In this document: positions 45,246-53,469 of the stretch, piece after piece | How the letters are laid out: each line of letters opens with the position of its first letter | Position numbering within the stretch: position 1 is the stretch's first letter | DNA from: Rubrivivax gelatinosus | GTDB lineage: Bacteria > Pseudomonadota > Gammaproteobacteria > Burkholderiales > Burkholderiaceae_C | Reading direction: 5' to 3' | DNA length: 64,000 nt | NCBI RefSeq assembly: GCF_016583785.1 | Contig: NZ_NRRU01000011.1 | Span: forward strand, 1 to 64,000 | The notes under the pieces: generated by a model | The model's input: only the letters and a program-made list of their open reading frames with translations | What the model was told of the DNA's origin: nothing | The model's database searches: none | Position numbers and translations under genes: made by a program

Positions 45246-46408
45246 GCTGGCAGATGGCCCGCCGCGCCGAGCGGCTGAATCCTTCGACGATCCGCGAGAT
45301 CCTGAAGCTGACCGAGAAGCCGGGCATCGTCTCGCTGGCCGGCGGCCTGCCGGCGGCCGACGCCTTCCCGATCGCGGCGATGGCCGAAGCCACCGCACGC
45401 GTGCTGCACGGCAGCGGCCGCGAGGCGCTGCAGTACGCGGCGAGCGAAGGCTATGCGCCGCTGCGCGAGTGGATCGCCGCGCGCCTGTGCGCCCAGGGGC
45501 TGGACGCCGACCCGGCGCGCATCCTCGTGACCACCGGCTCGCAGCAGGGCCTGGACCTGGTCGGCAAGGTGATGATCGACGCCGGCAGCCGCGTCGCCGT
45601 CGAGTCGCCCACCTACCTGGGTGCGCTGCAGGCCTTCAACGCCTACGAGCCGGACTTCGTCGCGGTCGAAGGCGACGCCGACGGCCCGCGGCCCGAGGCG
45701 CTGGCGGCTGCCGCCGGCGCGCGTTTCCTCTACCTGCTGCCCAACTTCCAGAACCCGAGCGGGCGCTGCCTGAGCGAGGCCCGCCGGCGCGCGCTGGCGG
45801 CCGCGGCCGCCGAGGCCGGGCTGCCGATCGTCGAGGACAACCCGTACGGCGAGCTCTGGTACGAAACGCCGCCGCCGGCACCGGTGGCCGCTCACGCGGG
45901 CGAGAACGCGCTCTATCTGGGCTCGTTCTCCAAGGTGCTGGCACCGGGGCTGCGCCTGGGCTGGATGCTGGCGCCGCGAGTGCTGTTCCCCAAGCTGCTG
46001 CAGGCCAAGCAGGCTGCCGACCTGCACACGCCGGGCTTCAACCAGCGCATCGTGCACGAGGTCGTGAAGGACGGGTTCCTGGACGAACACGTGCCGACGA
46101 TCCGCGCGCGCTACCGCCGCCACCGCGACGCGATGCGCGCCGCACTCGAACACCACCTGCCGGCGGGCTGCCGCTGGGAGGTGCCGGCCGGCGGCATGTT
46201 CTTCTGGATCGAACTGCCCGCGGGCCTGGATGCCACCGCGCTGCTGCCGGCCGCGGTGGCCGCCGGCGTCGCCTACGTGCCGGGTGCACCCTTCTTCGCC
46301 GACACGCCGCGTGCGAACACGCTGCGCCTGAGCTTCGTCACCGTGCCGCCGGAAGAGATCGAACGCGGCGTCGCGCTGCTGGGCGGCGTGCTGAAGGCGG
46401 CGGCATGA
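45242..46408 (+). CDS. PLP-dependent aminotransferase, class I/II (2-aminoadipate aminotransferase-like)
   Basis: A 388-residue aminotransferase. The N-terminus SIREILKLTEKPGIVSLAGG-like stretch (STIREILKLTEKPGIVSLAG), LQYAASEGYAPLREWIA, VTTGSQQGLDL, NFQNPSGRCLS and the PLP Lys in GSFSKVLAPGLRLGWM match the LysN/2-aminoadipate and multi-substrate (KAT-like) group. Its natural substrate is not evident. Its start overlaps the racemase stop. A duplicated 42-base segment follows its stop before the PhzF-like gene. Confidence 0.88.
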   Translation: MSWQMARRAERLNPSTIREILKLTEKPGIVSLAGGLPAADAFPIAAMAEATARVLHGSGREALQYAASEGYAPLREWIAARLCAQGLDADPARILVTTGSQQGLDLVGKVMIDAGSRVAVESPTYLGALQAFNAYEPDFVAVEGDADGPRPEALAAAAGARFLYLLPNFQNPSGRCLSEARRRALAAAAAEAGLPIVEDNPYGELWYETPPPAPVAAHAGENALYLGSFSKVLAPGLRLGWMLAPRVLFPKLLQAKQAADLHTPGFNQRIVHEVVKDGFLDEHVPTIRARYRRHRDAMRAALEHHLPAGCRWEVPAGGMFFWIELPAGLDATALLPAAVAAGVAYVPGAPFFADTPRANTLRLSFVTVPPEEIERGVALLGGVLKAAA

Positions 46409-46517
46409 GCCCTCAGGACTTGTCCGGGGCTCATTCCCGCCTGACGGGACCGGCCGACAGGCCGAAGGGTGCCCCATGAGCCCTCAGGACTTGTCCGGGG
46501 CTCATTCCCGCCTGACG
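46405..46517. repeat. Duplicated 42-base segment between the aminotransferase and PhzF genes
   Basis: Bases 46405-46446 and 46476-46517 are identical (both start ATGAGCCCTCAGGACTTGTC). Each copy can fold as ATGAGCCC/GGGCTCAT with a 14-base loop. An AAGGGTGCC follows each copy, so a 71-base unit seems to have been duplicated and then trimmed. The first copy contains the aminotransferase stop codon. Confidence 0.9.
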
Positions 46518-46531
46518 CCAAGGGTGCCGCA

Positions 46532-47365
46532 GTGAGCACGCACCGCTTCCACCAGGTCGACGTCTTCGCCGACCAGCCGACCCGTGGCAACCCGCTGGCC
46601 GTGGTGCACGACGCCCAAGCGCTGGACGAGGCCACGATGGCGGCGTTCGCGCGCTGGACGAATCTGTCGGAAACGACCTTCCTGCTGCCGCCGACCGAGC
46701 CCGGCGCCGACTACCGCGTGCGCATCTTTACGCCCGGCGGCGAACTGCCGTTTGCCGGCCACCCGACGCTCGGCAGCGCCTGGGCCTGGCTGGCCGCCGG
46801 TGGCCAGCCGCAGGAGGACGGCTTCGTCGTCCAGCAGTGCGGCATCGGCCTGGTGCGGCTGCGCCGCAGCGGCGGCCGGCTGGCGTTCGCGGCGCCGCCG
46901 CTGCGCCGCAGCGGCCCGGCCGACGCGGCGACGCTGGCGCAGGCGCTGCGGGCGCTGGGCATCACGTCCGACGAGGTCGTCGACCACCAGTGGGTCAGCA
47001 ACGGCCCCGAATGGCTGGCGCTGCGGCTGCGCTCGCGTGCCGCGGTGCTGGCGCTGAAGCCCGACGTCGCGGCGATGGGCGCGCTCAAGCTCGGCGTCGT
47101 CGCGGTCGAGGACGACGGCGAGACCGCAGCCGAGGTGCGCGCCTTCGTGCCCGGCGTCGGCGTGCCCGAGGACCCCGTCACCGGCAGCCTGAACGCCGGC
47201 CTGGCGCTGTGGCTGGTGGGCAGCGGCGTGCTGCCCGGCCGTTATGTCGCGGCGCAGGGCACGGCACTGGGGCGCACCGGCCGGGTTCACGTCGAGCGCG
47301 ACGGCGACACGATCTGGATCGGCGGCGAGGTCGCGCCCTGCATCGCCGGCAGCGTCGAGCTGTGA
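46532..47365 (+). CDS. PhzF-family isomerase-like protein
   Basis: A 277-residue protein with the diaminopimelate-epimerase-like fold of the PhzF family. FHQVDVFADQPTRGNPLAVV, WTNLSETTFLLPP (catalytic Glu), IFTPGGELPFAGHPTLGSAW and EDPVTGSLNAGLALWL are all diagnostic. PhzF itself isomerises a phenazine precursor; most chromosomal members have unknown substrates, and no other phenazine gene is present. GTG 46532 is chosen to give the normal start STHRFHQVDVF. Its stop overlaps the alaX start by one base. Confidence 0.88.
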   Translation: MSTHRFHQVDVFADQPTRGNPLAVVHDAQALDEATMAAFARWTNLSETTFLLPPTEPGADYRVRIFTPGGELPFAGHPTLGSAWAWLAAGGQPQEDGFVVQQCGIGLVRLRRSGGRLAFAAPPLRRSGPADAATLAQALRALGITSDEVVDHQWVSNGPEWLALRLRSRAAVLALKPDVAAMGALKLGVVAVEDDGETAAEVRAFVPGVGVPEDPVTGSLNAGLALWLVGSGVLPGRYVAAQGTALGRTGRVHVERDGDTIWIGGEVAPCIAGSVEL

Positions 47366-48102
47366 TGACCGAAGAACTGTTCCGCGACGACGCCACGCTG
47401 GCCTGCTGCGAGGCGACGGTGCTGGCGGTCGAGGCCGACGGCGGCATCGTGCTCGACCGCACGGTGTTCTATCCGCAGGGCGGCGGCCAGGCCGGCGACG
47501 CCGGCGAACTGCTCACCGCCGAAGGCCGGCGCGTCGCCATCGCCGACACGCGCAAGCACCCCGAGCAGCCCGGTGTCATCGTGCACCGCCCGGCCGAAGG
47601 CGCCGACCTGTCGGCGCTGCTGCCGGGGCAGCGGGTGATGGCATCGATAGACCTCGTGCGCCGGCAGGCGCACCGGCGTTTCCACAGCGCCACCCACCTG
47701 CTGTGCGCGCTGGTGCCGCAGCCGGTGGACGGCTGCTCGATCACCGCCGGCTACGCGCGGCTGGACTTCCACATGACCGAGCCGCTGGACAAGGACGCGC
47801 TGAACGCCGGCCTGGCGCGCCTGGTCGCCGAGGCGCACCCGGTGCGCACACGCTGGATCGCCGAAGCCGAACTCGACGCGAATCCGCAGCTGGTGCGCAG
47901 CATGAGCGTGCAGCCGCCGCGCGGCCAAGGGCGCGTGCGCCTGGTCGAGATCGACGGCGTCGACCTGCAGCCCTGCGGCGGCACCCACGTCGCCAACACC
48001 GCCGAGATCGGACCCGTCATCGTCACCAAGATCGAGAAGAAGTCGGCCAGGACCCGCAGGGTCGTACTCGGCTTTGCCGAGCCGGCCGCAGGCCGGGGCT
48101 GA
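47365..48102 (+). CDS. AlaX-type alanyl-tRNA editing protein
   Basis: A 245-residue stand-alone homologue of the AlaRS editing domain, which removes serine or glycine wrongly attached to tRNA-Ala. TVFYPQGGGQAGDAG is the domain's Gly-rich motif, and the zinc ligands are in RRFHSATHLL and LQPCGGTHVAN. It starts within the stop of the PhzF-like gene (TGATG) and ends the operon. The 3' end is partly duplicated downstream (48143-48201). Confidence 0.9.
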   Translation: MTEELFRDDATLACCEATVLAVEADGGIVLDRTVFYPQGGGQAGDAGELLTAEGRRVAIADTRKHPEQPGVIVHRPAEGADLSALLPGQRVMASIDLVRRQAHRRFHSATHLLCALVPQPVDGCSITAGYARLDFHMTEPLDKDALNAGLARLVAEAHPVRTRWIAEAELDANPQLVRSMSVQPPRGQGRVRLVEIDGVDLQPCGGTHVANTAEIGPVIVTKIEKKSARTRRVVLGFAEPAAGRG

Positions 48103-48201
48103 GGGCTGGGGAACGCTCATGTGCGCCACGCGCACGTGAGCGGTCACCAAGATCCGCAGCAGACCCGCAGGGTCGTGCTCGGTTTTGCCGAGCCGGCCGC
48201 A
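48022..48201. repeat. Imperfect duplication of the 3' end of the AlaX gene
   Basis: Bases 48051-48090 recur at 48162-48201 with two mismatches, and GTCACCAAGATC at 48022-48033 recurs at 48143-48154. The offset changes from 121 to 111 bases, so the second copy has lost 10 bases. The second copy lies outside the reading frame and looks like a non-functional remnant. Confidence 0.85.
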
Positions 48202-48243
48202 TAAAAAGAAACGGCGAAGGCCGCGCTGCGGGCTCCGCCGTTC
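48202..48243 (-). terminator. Terminator of the cytochrome c' gene
   Basis: On the minus strand AACGGCG and CGCCGTT form the outer stem of a GC-rich hairpin, followed by TCTTTTT. Confidence 0.75.
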
Positions 48244-48273
48244 GACGTGCGGCGCCCGTGGCGCCGCGGTACG

Positions 48274-48729
48274 TCACTTCGCCTTGAACTTGTCGTGGCA
48301 GCCCTTGCAGGCGCCGCCGGTCTCGCCGACCGCGGCCTTGATCTGGCCGAAGTCGCCGCTCTTGCCGGCGGCGTCGAGCTTGTCGACCGCGGCGACGTAC
48401 TTGTCGGCGGCGGCCTTGAAGCCGGCGGCATCGCTCCAGGCCTCGGGCTTGGCTTTGGTCGAGCCGCCCTTGTCGGTGCCGGGCCCGAAGGCGGTCAGCG
48501 GCAGCTTGGACAGGGTCGAGACGATCGCGATGTTCTCGGCGGCAATCTTGGCGTCGAACGGCGCTTTGCCCTGCGCCATCGCGGCGACACGGCCGAAATG
48601 GTTGGCGATCAGCGTGAACGCGCTTTGACGGTAGTGGATCGCGTCCTCCGCTTTCTGGAACTGCGCGGCGGCAGGCAGGGCCGTGGCCAGACCGGCCACG
48701 GCAGCGGTGACGAGAAGCATCTTCTTCAT
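48274..48729 (-). CDS. cycP: Cytochrome c'
   Basis: A 151-residue periplasmic haem protein. A signal peptide (MKKMLLVTAAVAGLATALPA, cleaved near AAA-QFQ) precedes a four-helix bundle with the haem motif CKGCH near the C-terminus (GGACKGCHDKFKAK). SAFTLIANHFGRVAAMAQGK closely follows what I recall of the Rubrivivax gelatinosus cytochrome c'. These five-coordinate proteins bind nitric oxide and carbon monoxide and may protect against nitrosative stress. It is divergent from a cytochrome b561 gene, a pairing that suggests they exchange electrons. The gap 48730-48925 shows no operator I can name. Confidence 0.93.
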   Translation of the reverse strand: MKKMLLVTAAVAGLATALPAAAQFQKAEDAIHYRQSAFTLIANHFGRVAAMAQGKAPFDAKIAAENIAIVSTLSKLPLTAFGPGTDKGGSTKAKPEAWSDAAGFKAAADKYVAAVDKLDAAGKSGDFGQIKAAVGETGGACKGCHDKFKAK

Positions 48730-48925
48730 GCAGGCACTCCGTTGGGGTTATGAACTTAGGCGCGGGCACGCAGGCCCGGCGCGGCGAGTCTAAGCGGGTG
48801 TTTGCCGATACCACCGGGGGTTCGGACAAACATCGCTCGCCTGGCCAGCCGACGTCGGCAGCAGCCGCGGATGCGGTTATGGTTGAGCCTCGCCGAACGC
48901 ATCCACGAGGAGGATCAGAGTCCCC

Positions 48926-49615
48926 ATGGCACCGACTGCCAACCCGCCCCGCCCCGTCCGTGTCTGGGATCTGCCAACACGGTTGTTCCACTGGTCCCTG
49001 GCCGCCACGATCGCCGTCTGCTTCGTCAGCGGCAAAGTCGGCGGCAACGCGATGCAGTGGCACTTCAACAGCGGCTACGTCGCCTTCGGTCTGGTCGTCT
49101 TCCGCCTCGCCTGGGGCCTGATCGGCGGTCGCTGGTCGCGTTTTGCCAGCTTCATCTACGGGCCCGGTGCGCTGCTGCGCTATCTGAAAGGGCGCTCGCG
49201 GCCCGACGAGCTGATCGAGGTCGGCCACAACCCGCTGGGCAGCTTCTCGGTGTTCGCGCTGCTGGGCATCGTCTCGGTCCAGGTCGCGACCGGCCTCGTC
49301 GCCGACGACGAGATCGCCAACACCGGCCCGCTGTGGCGTTTCGTCAGCGGCGAGACCGCACTCGACGCGACCGCGTGGCACAAGGGGCCGGGACAATGGA
49401 TCATCATCGGCCTCGTGTCGCTGCACGTCGCCTCGATCGTCTTCCACCGCCTGAAGGGCCACAACCTGGTGCTGCCGATGTTCACCGGCGACAAGCCGCT
49501 GCCACCCGGCACGCCGGCCAGCGCCGACGGCCTGCAGCAGCGCCTGATGGCGCTGGTGCTGGGCGCCGTTGTCGCGGCGCTGGTGAACTGGGTCGTCTCG
49601 CTGGGCCAGCTCTGA
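48926..49615 (+). CDS. Cytochrome b561-family di-haem membrane protein
   Basis: A 229-residue inner-membrane protein with four or five helices and histidines placed for two haems: PTRLFHWSLAAT, AMQWHFNSGY, GHNPLGSFSVFALL and IIIGLVSLHVASIVFHRLKGH. This is the pattern of the b-type cytochrome subunits found with periplasmic c-type cytochromes and Ni/Fe-hydrogenases. It is divergent from cytochrome c' and is the first gene of a run with short gaps that continues to glpD. AGGAGGATCAG lies before the ATG. Electron transfer between quinone and cytochrome c' is inferred. Confidence 0.87.
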   Translation: MAPTANPPRPVRVWDLPTRLFHWSLAATIAVCFVSGKVGGNAMQWHFNSGYVAFGLVVFRLAWGLIGGRWSRFASFIYGPGALLRYLKGRSRPDELIEVGHNPLGSFSVFALLGIVSVQVATGLVADDEIANTGPLWRFVSGETALDATAWHKGPGQWIIIGLVSLHVASIVFHRLKGHNLVLPMFTGDKPLPPGTPASADGLQQRLMALVLGAVVAALVNWVVSLGQL

Positions 49616-49623
49616 ACCTGCCC

Positions 49624-50139
49624 GTGGACACGCCCGACATCCAGCTCGTCGAACCCGCGCCCGAGGACGCGGCGCTGCTGCAGGCAGCCCGCGAGATCCT
49701 GCGCGAGTACGCCGCGGCGCTGGGCATCGACCTGTGTTTCCAGGGCTTCGAAGCGGAACTGGCGGCGCTGCCCGGCGACTACGCCGCGCCCGGCGGTGCG
49801 CTGCTGCTGGCGCTGGTCGACGGCCAGGTGGCCGGCTGCGGCGCCTTCCGCGCGCTCGCCGACGTCGACTACGCCAACGCCTGCGAGATGAAGCGCCTGT
49901 ACGTGCGACGCGCCTTCCGCAGCTTCGGCATCGGCCGGCGGCTGGCGCAGGCACTGCTCGAACGGGCGCTGCAGGCCGGCTACTCCAATATGCTGCTCGA
50001 CACGCTGGACGACATGGAGGCCGCACGCGGCCTGTACGAGTCGCTCGGTTTCGAGGAGATTCCGCCTTATTACTTCAACCCGATCCCCGGAGCGCATTAC
50101 CTGCGCGCCGACCTCAACGACGGCCTGACGCGCTGGTGA
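49624..50139 (+). CDS. GNAT-family N-acetyltransferase
   Basis: A 171-residue acyl-CoA transferase. The acetyl-CoA-binding motif A reads MKRLYVRRAFRSFGIGRRLA, and motif B contains GYSNMLLDTLDDMEAARGLY followed by the usual ESLGFEE. The substrate is unknown. The GTG start lies 9 bases after the cytochrome b561 stop. Confidence 0.85.
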   Translation: MDTPDIQLVEPAPEDAALLQAAREILREYAAALGIDLCFQGFEAELAALPGDYAAPGGALLLALVDGQVAGCGAFRALADVDYANACEMKRLYVRRAFRSFGIGRRLAQALLERALQAGYSNMLLDTLDDMEAARGLYESLGFEEIPPYYFNPIPGAHYLRADLNDGLTRW

Positions 50140-50143
50140 ACCG

Positions 50144-50995
50144 ATGACTGCAAACTCCCTCGAACTGCGTGCCGGCGACCTGCGCCTGGCGTTGCGCCCC
50201 GACCTCGGCGGCTCGATCGCCGGCCTCTGGCTGGGCGATCTGCCGGTGCTGCGCAGCACCGAACCGGCCGAACTCGCCGCGGCACGCGCCTCGGCCTGCT
50301 ATCCGCTGGCGCCCTATTCCAACCGGCTCGGCTACCGCCGGCTGCGCTGGCACGGCCATGACCACACGACCGCGCCGAACGAACCCGACAGCCCGCACTC
50401 GCTGCACGGCATCGCCTGGCAGCGCGGCTGGGAGACGCTCGAAGCCACGGCCGACAGCGCGACGCTGCGCCTGGTGCACGCCGGCGACTCGCACTGGCCC
50501 TTCGCGTTCGAGCTGCTGCAGCGCTTTTCGCTCAAGCCCGACGCGCTCGAGGCCCGGCTCGAGTTCCGCAACACCGGCCCCGACTCGCAGCCAGTGGGCC
50601 TGGGCTGGCACCCGTACTTCCCGAAACGCGCACGCAGCCGGCTGCACGCCGAAGTCTCGGACCGCTGGGACAGCGATCCGAGCGGCCTGCCGACGCGCAA
50701 GCTGCCGCAACCGGGCATAGACGCCGACGTCGCCCACCTCGCCTTCGACAACTGCTTCGAAGGCTGGCGCGGCGCGGCCCGCATCCGCGACGAGAAGCTG
50801 TCGCTGCGCCTGAGCTCGTCGCTGCGCTACCTGGTCGTCTACACGCCCGAGACCAAGCCCTATTTCTGCGTCGAGCCGGTGAGCCACGTCAGCAACGCCA
50901 TCCACATGGCCGACCCGCTGGCGCACGGGCTGATCGACGTCGCCCCCGACGCCGGCGCCGAAGCCTGGATGCGCATCGACATCGCCCACGTCTAG
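50144..50995 (+). CDS. Aldose 1-epimerase family protein
   Basis: A 283-residue galactose-mutarotase-like protein that interconverts alpha and beta sugar anomers. Landmarks are YSNRLGYRRLRW, NEPDSPHSLHGIAWQRGW (catalytic His region), PVGLGWHPYFP (second His) and CVEPVSHVSNAIH (Glu acid/base). It begins 4 bases after the GNAT gene and ends 5 bases before the lactonase gene, so it is probably coupled to it in sugar-acid metabolism. Confidence 0.88.
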   Translation: MTANSLELRAGDLRLALRPDLGGSIAGLWLGDLPVLRSTEPAELAAARASACYPLAPYSNRLGYRRLRWHGHDHTTAPNEPDSPHSLHGIAWQRGWETLEATADSATLRLVHAGDSHWPFAFELLQRFSLKPDALEARLEFRNTGPDSQPVGLGWHPYFPKRARSRLHAEVSDRWDSDPSGLPTRKLPQPGIDADVAHLAFDNCFEGWRGAARIRDEKLSLRLSSSLRYLVVYTPETKPYFCVEPVSHVSNAIHMADPLAHGLIDVAPDAGAEAWMRIDIAHV

Positions 50996-51000
50996 GCGCC

Positions 51001-51888
51001 ATGGTGTTCGACGCGCTGCCGGTTGCCTGCGGCCTGGGCGAGTCGCCGTTCTGGTGGCCCGAGCAGGGCGCCCTCTACTGGTGCGACATCCCGGGCCGGC
51101 GCGTGCACCGCTGGCGGCCGCGCGACGGCGCCCACACCAGCTGGCCGCAGCCCGAGGAAGTGGGCAGCATCGCGCCGCTGCCCGACGGCGGCCTGCTGCT
51201 GGCGCGCCGCGACGGCCTGTTCCGGCTCGACGCGGCCAGCGGCGAGAGCGAACGCCTGGCGCCGCCGCCCTATGACCGGGCGTCGCAGCGTTTCAACGAC
51301 GGCAAGGCCGACCCGCAAGGCCGCTTCTGGGTCGGCACGATCTGCGAGCCGCGGCTGCCGGCGCGCGGCGCGCTCTACCGCTGGGCCGACGACAGGCTGG
51401 ACCGTCTGTTCGACGGCGTCAGCACCAGCAACGGCCTGGCCTGGAGCCCCGACGGGCGCACGCTCTACTGGAGCGACACCCAGGCGCACTGCATCGAGGC
51501 CTTCGACTTCGACGGGAGCGACGGCTCGCTGTCGCGCCGGCGCGTGCTGCACCGCTTCGCGCCCAAACCCGCCGACGGCAGCCTGGCCGGTTACGGCGGC
51601 CGCCCGGACGGCGCCGCGGTCGACGCCGAAGGCGGCTACTGGGTCGCGCTGTACGAAGGCGCACGCCTGCTGCGGCTGGCCCCGGACGGCAGCGTGCTGA
51701 CCGAGCTCGCGCTGCCGGTGCGCTGCCCGACGATGCCGTGTTTCGGCGGCGCCGACCTGCGCACGCTCTACATCACCACCGCCGCCGCCAAGACCGCCGA
51801 GCAGGCCGCGGCCGAGCCGCTGGCCGGCCGCGTGCTCGCGCTGCGCGTCGACGTGCCCGGCCTGCCGGTGAACTTCGTGCGCGCGTGA
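51001..51888 (+). CDS. SMP-30/gluconolactonase family protein
   Basis: A 295-residue six-bladed beta-propeller lactonase that hydrolyses sugar lactones with a bound metal. The metal ligands fit LGESPFWWPEQGALYWCDIP (Glu), VSTSNGLAWSPDGRTLYWSD (Asn, Asp) and YGGRPDGAAVDAEGGYWVAL (Asp). The order epimerase then lactonase suggests use of an aldose through its aldonate. Its stop overlaps the glpD start. Confidence 0.9.
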   Translation: MVFDALPVACGLGESPFWWPEQGALYWCDIPGRRVHRWRPRDGAHTSWPQPEEVGSIAPLPDGGLLLARRDGLFRLDAASGESERLAPPPYDRASQRFNDGKADPQGRFWVGTICEPRLPARGALYRWADDRLDRLFDGVSTSNGLAWSPDGRTLYWSDTQAHCIEAFDFDGSDGSLSRRRVLHRFAPKPADGSLAGYGGRPDGAAVDAEGGYWVALYEGARLLRLAPDGSVLTELALPVRCPTMPCFGGADLRTLYITTAAAKTAEQAAAEPLAGRVLALRVDVPGLPVNFVRA

Positions 51889-53462
51889 AACCGGCCGGCG
51901 AAGACCGCGCCGGGCGCTGGGCCCGGCTGAACGAGCGGCGCGAATGGGACCTCGTCGTCGTCGGCGGCGGCGCCACCGGCCTGGGTGTCGCGCTCGACGC
52001 CGCGGCGCGCGGCTTTTCGGTCGCACTCGTCGAGTCGCACGACTTCGCCCAGGGCACCTCGTCGCGTGCGACCAAGCTCGTGCACGGCGGCGTGCGCTAC
52101 CTGGCGCAGGGCAACGTGCACCTGGTGCGCGAAGCGCTGCACGAGCGCGCCGCGATGCTGGCGAACGCGCCGCACGTGGCCCAGCCGCTGCCCTTCGTGA
52201 TGCCGGGCTACCACTGGTGGGAACGCGGCTTCTACGGCACCGGGCTGAAGCTCTACGACGCGCTCGCCGGCAGCCGCGGGCTGGGCGCGACCGAGTGGCT
52301 GGGTAGCGCCGGGGTGCGCACGCTGCTGCCGGGCGTGCAGCCGCGCGGGCTGTGGGGCGGCGTCAAGTACTGGGACGGCCAGTTCGACGACGCCCGCTAC
52401 GCGCTGCTGCTGGCACGCACCGCCGCGGCGCGTGGCGCCGTCGTGCTCAACCACTGCGCCGCCACCGAGCTGCTGCGCCGCGACGGCCGGGTGCACGGCG
52501 TCGTCGTGCGCGACGCCGAGACCGGCGCCGAAACCACGCTGTCGGCGCGCTGCGTCGTCAACGCTGCCGGCGTCTGGGTCGACATGCTGCGCGACCTGGA
52601 CCGCGACGCCGGTGCGCCGCCGCGTTCACCGCTGGTCGCCCCCAGCCAGGGCGTGCACCTGGTCGTCGACCGGCGTTTCCTGCCCGGCACGCACGCGCTG
52701 CTGGTGCCCAAGACGACCGACGGCCGCGTGCTCTTCGCCGTGCCCTGGCTGGGCAAGACCATTCTCGGCACCACCGACACGCCGCGCGCCGACCTGGCGC
52801 GTGAACCCCGGCCCTTCCCGGCCGAGGTCGACTTCATCCTGCGCGAAGCCGGGCGCTACCTGCAGCAGGCGCCGCGGCGCGAGGACGTGCGTTCGGTCTG
52901 GGTCGGCCTGCGCCCGCTGGTGCGCCACGACGGCGACGCCGGCGACACCAAGGCGCTGTCGCGCGAGCACACGGTGCTGGTCGGCGGCAGCGGCCTGGTC
53001 ACGGTCACCGGCGGCAAATGGACGACCTACCGCGCGATGGCCGAGGACGTGCTGGAGCGCTGCATGGCGCACGGCCTGCTGCCGCGGCGCCCGGCCGGCG
53101 CGACGACGCGGCTGCAACTGGTCGGCGCGGCGCCCGGGCGCTCGCTGGCCTTGCCGCCGGGCGAGCACCTCTACGGCAGCGAAGCCGCGCTGCTGCGCAC
53201 GCTGCCCGGCGCCGACCGCTGGCTCTGGCGCGACGGCGACGGCGGCCTGAGCGAGGCGATGGTGCGTTTCGCCGCGCGCCACGAAGCGGCACGCAGCATC
53301 GAGGACGTGCTCGCACGGCGCTCGCGGCTGCTGTTCCTGGACGCCGCCGAAGCCGCGCGCCTGGCGCCGGCCGTGGCCACGATCCTGGCCGACGAACTGG
53401 AGCGCGAGCTCGACCCGGCGCCGTTCGAGGCGCTGGCCGCGAGCTACCAGCGCCTGCCCTGA
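51885..53462 (+). CDS. glpD: Aerobic glycerol-3-phosphate dehydrogenase
   Basis: A 525-residue FAD enzyme that oxidises glycerol-3-phosphate to dihydroxyacetone phosphate and passes electrons to quinone at the inner membrane. The FAD loop is VVVGGGATGLGVALDAAARG, followed by SSRATKLVHGGVRYL, and later TVTGGKWTTYRAMAEDVL. GTG 51885 overlaps the lactonase stop (GTGA) and gives a normal length; E. coli GlpD has 501 residues. Glycerol uptake and kinase genes (glpF, glpK) are not in the window. Confidence 0.93.
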   Translation: MKPAGEDRAGRWARLNERREWDLVVVGGGATGLGVALDAAARGFSVALVESHDFAQGTSSRATKLVHGGVRYLAQGNVHLVREALHERAAMLANAPHVAQPLPFVMPGYHWWERGFYGTGLKLYDALAGSRGLGATEWLGSAGVRTLLPGVQPRGLWGGVKYWDGQFDDARYALLLARTAAARGAVVLNHCAATELLRRDGRVHGVVVRDAETGAETTLSARCVVNAAGVWVDMLRDLDRDAGAPPRSPLVAPSQGVHLVVDRRFLPGTHALLVPKTTDGRVLFAVPWLGKTILGTTDTPRADLAREPRPFPAEVDFILREAGRYLQQAPRREDVRSVWVGLRPLVRHDGDAGDTKALSREHTVLVGGSGLVTVTGGKWTTYRAMAEDVLERCMAHGLLPRRPAGATTRLQLVGAAPGRSLALPPGEHLYGSEAALLRTLPGADRWLWRDGDGGLSEAMVRFAARHEAARSIEDVLARRSRLLFLDAAEAARLAPAVATILADELERELDPAPFEALAASYQRLP

Positions 53463-53469
53463 GGCCGCG

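Noticed and set aside
43131-45398. A 755-residue minus-strand frame over the racemase and MocR gap
   Set aside because: It runs through the MocR gene in another frame and through the racemase in antisense. It has no recognisable domain.
44508-48102. Phenazine biosynthesis cluster suggested by the PhzF-like gene
   Set aside because: No phzA, B, C, D, E or G homologue is present. PhzF-fold proteins of unknown function are common in bacterial chromosomes.
48103-48273. Small protein encoded by the duplicated AlaX end
   Set aside because: The second copy is in a different frame relative to its start possibilities, has lost 10 bases and runs into the cytochrome c' terminator.
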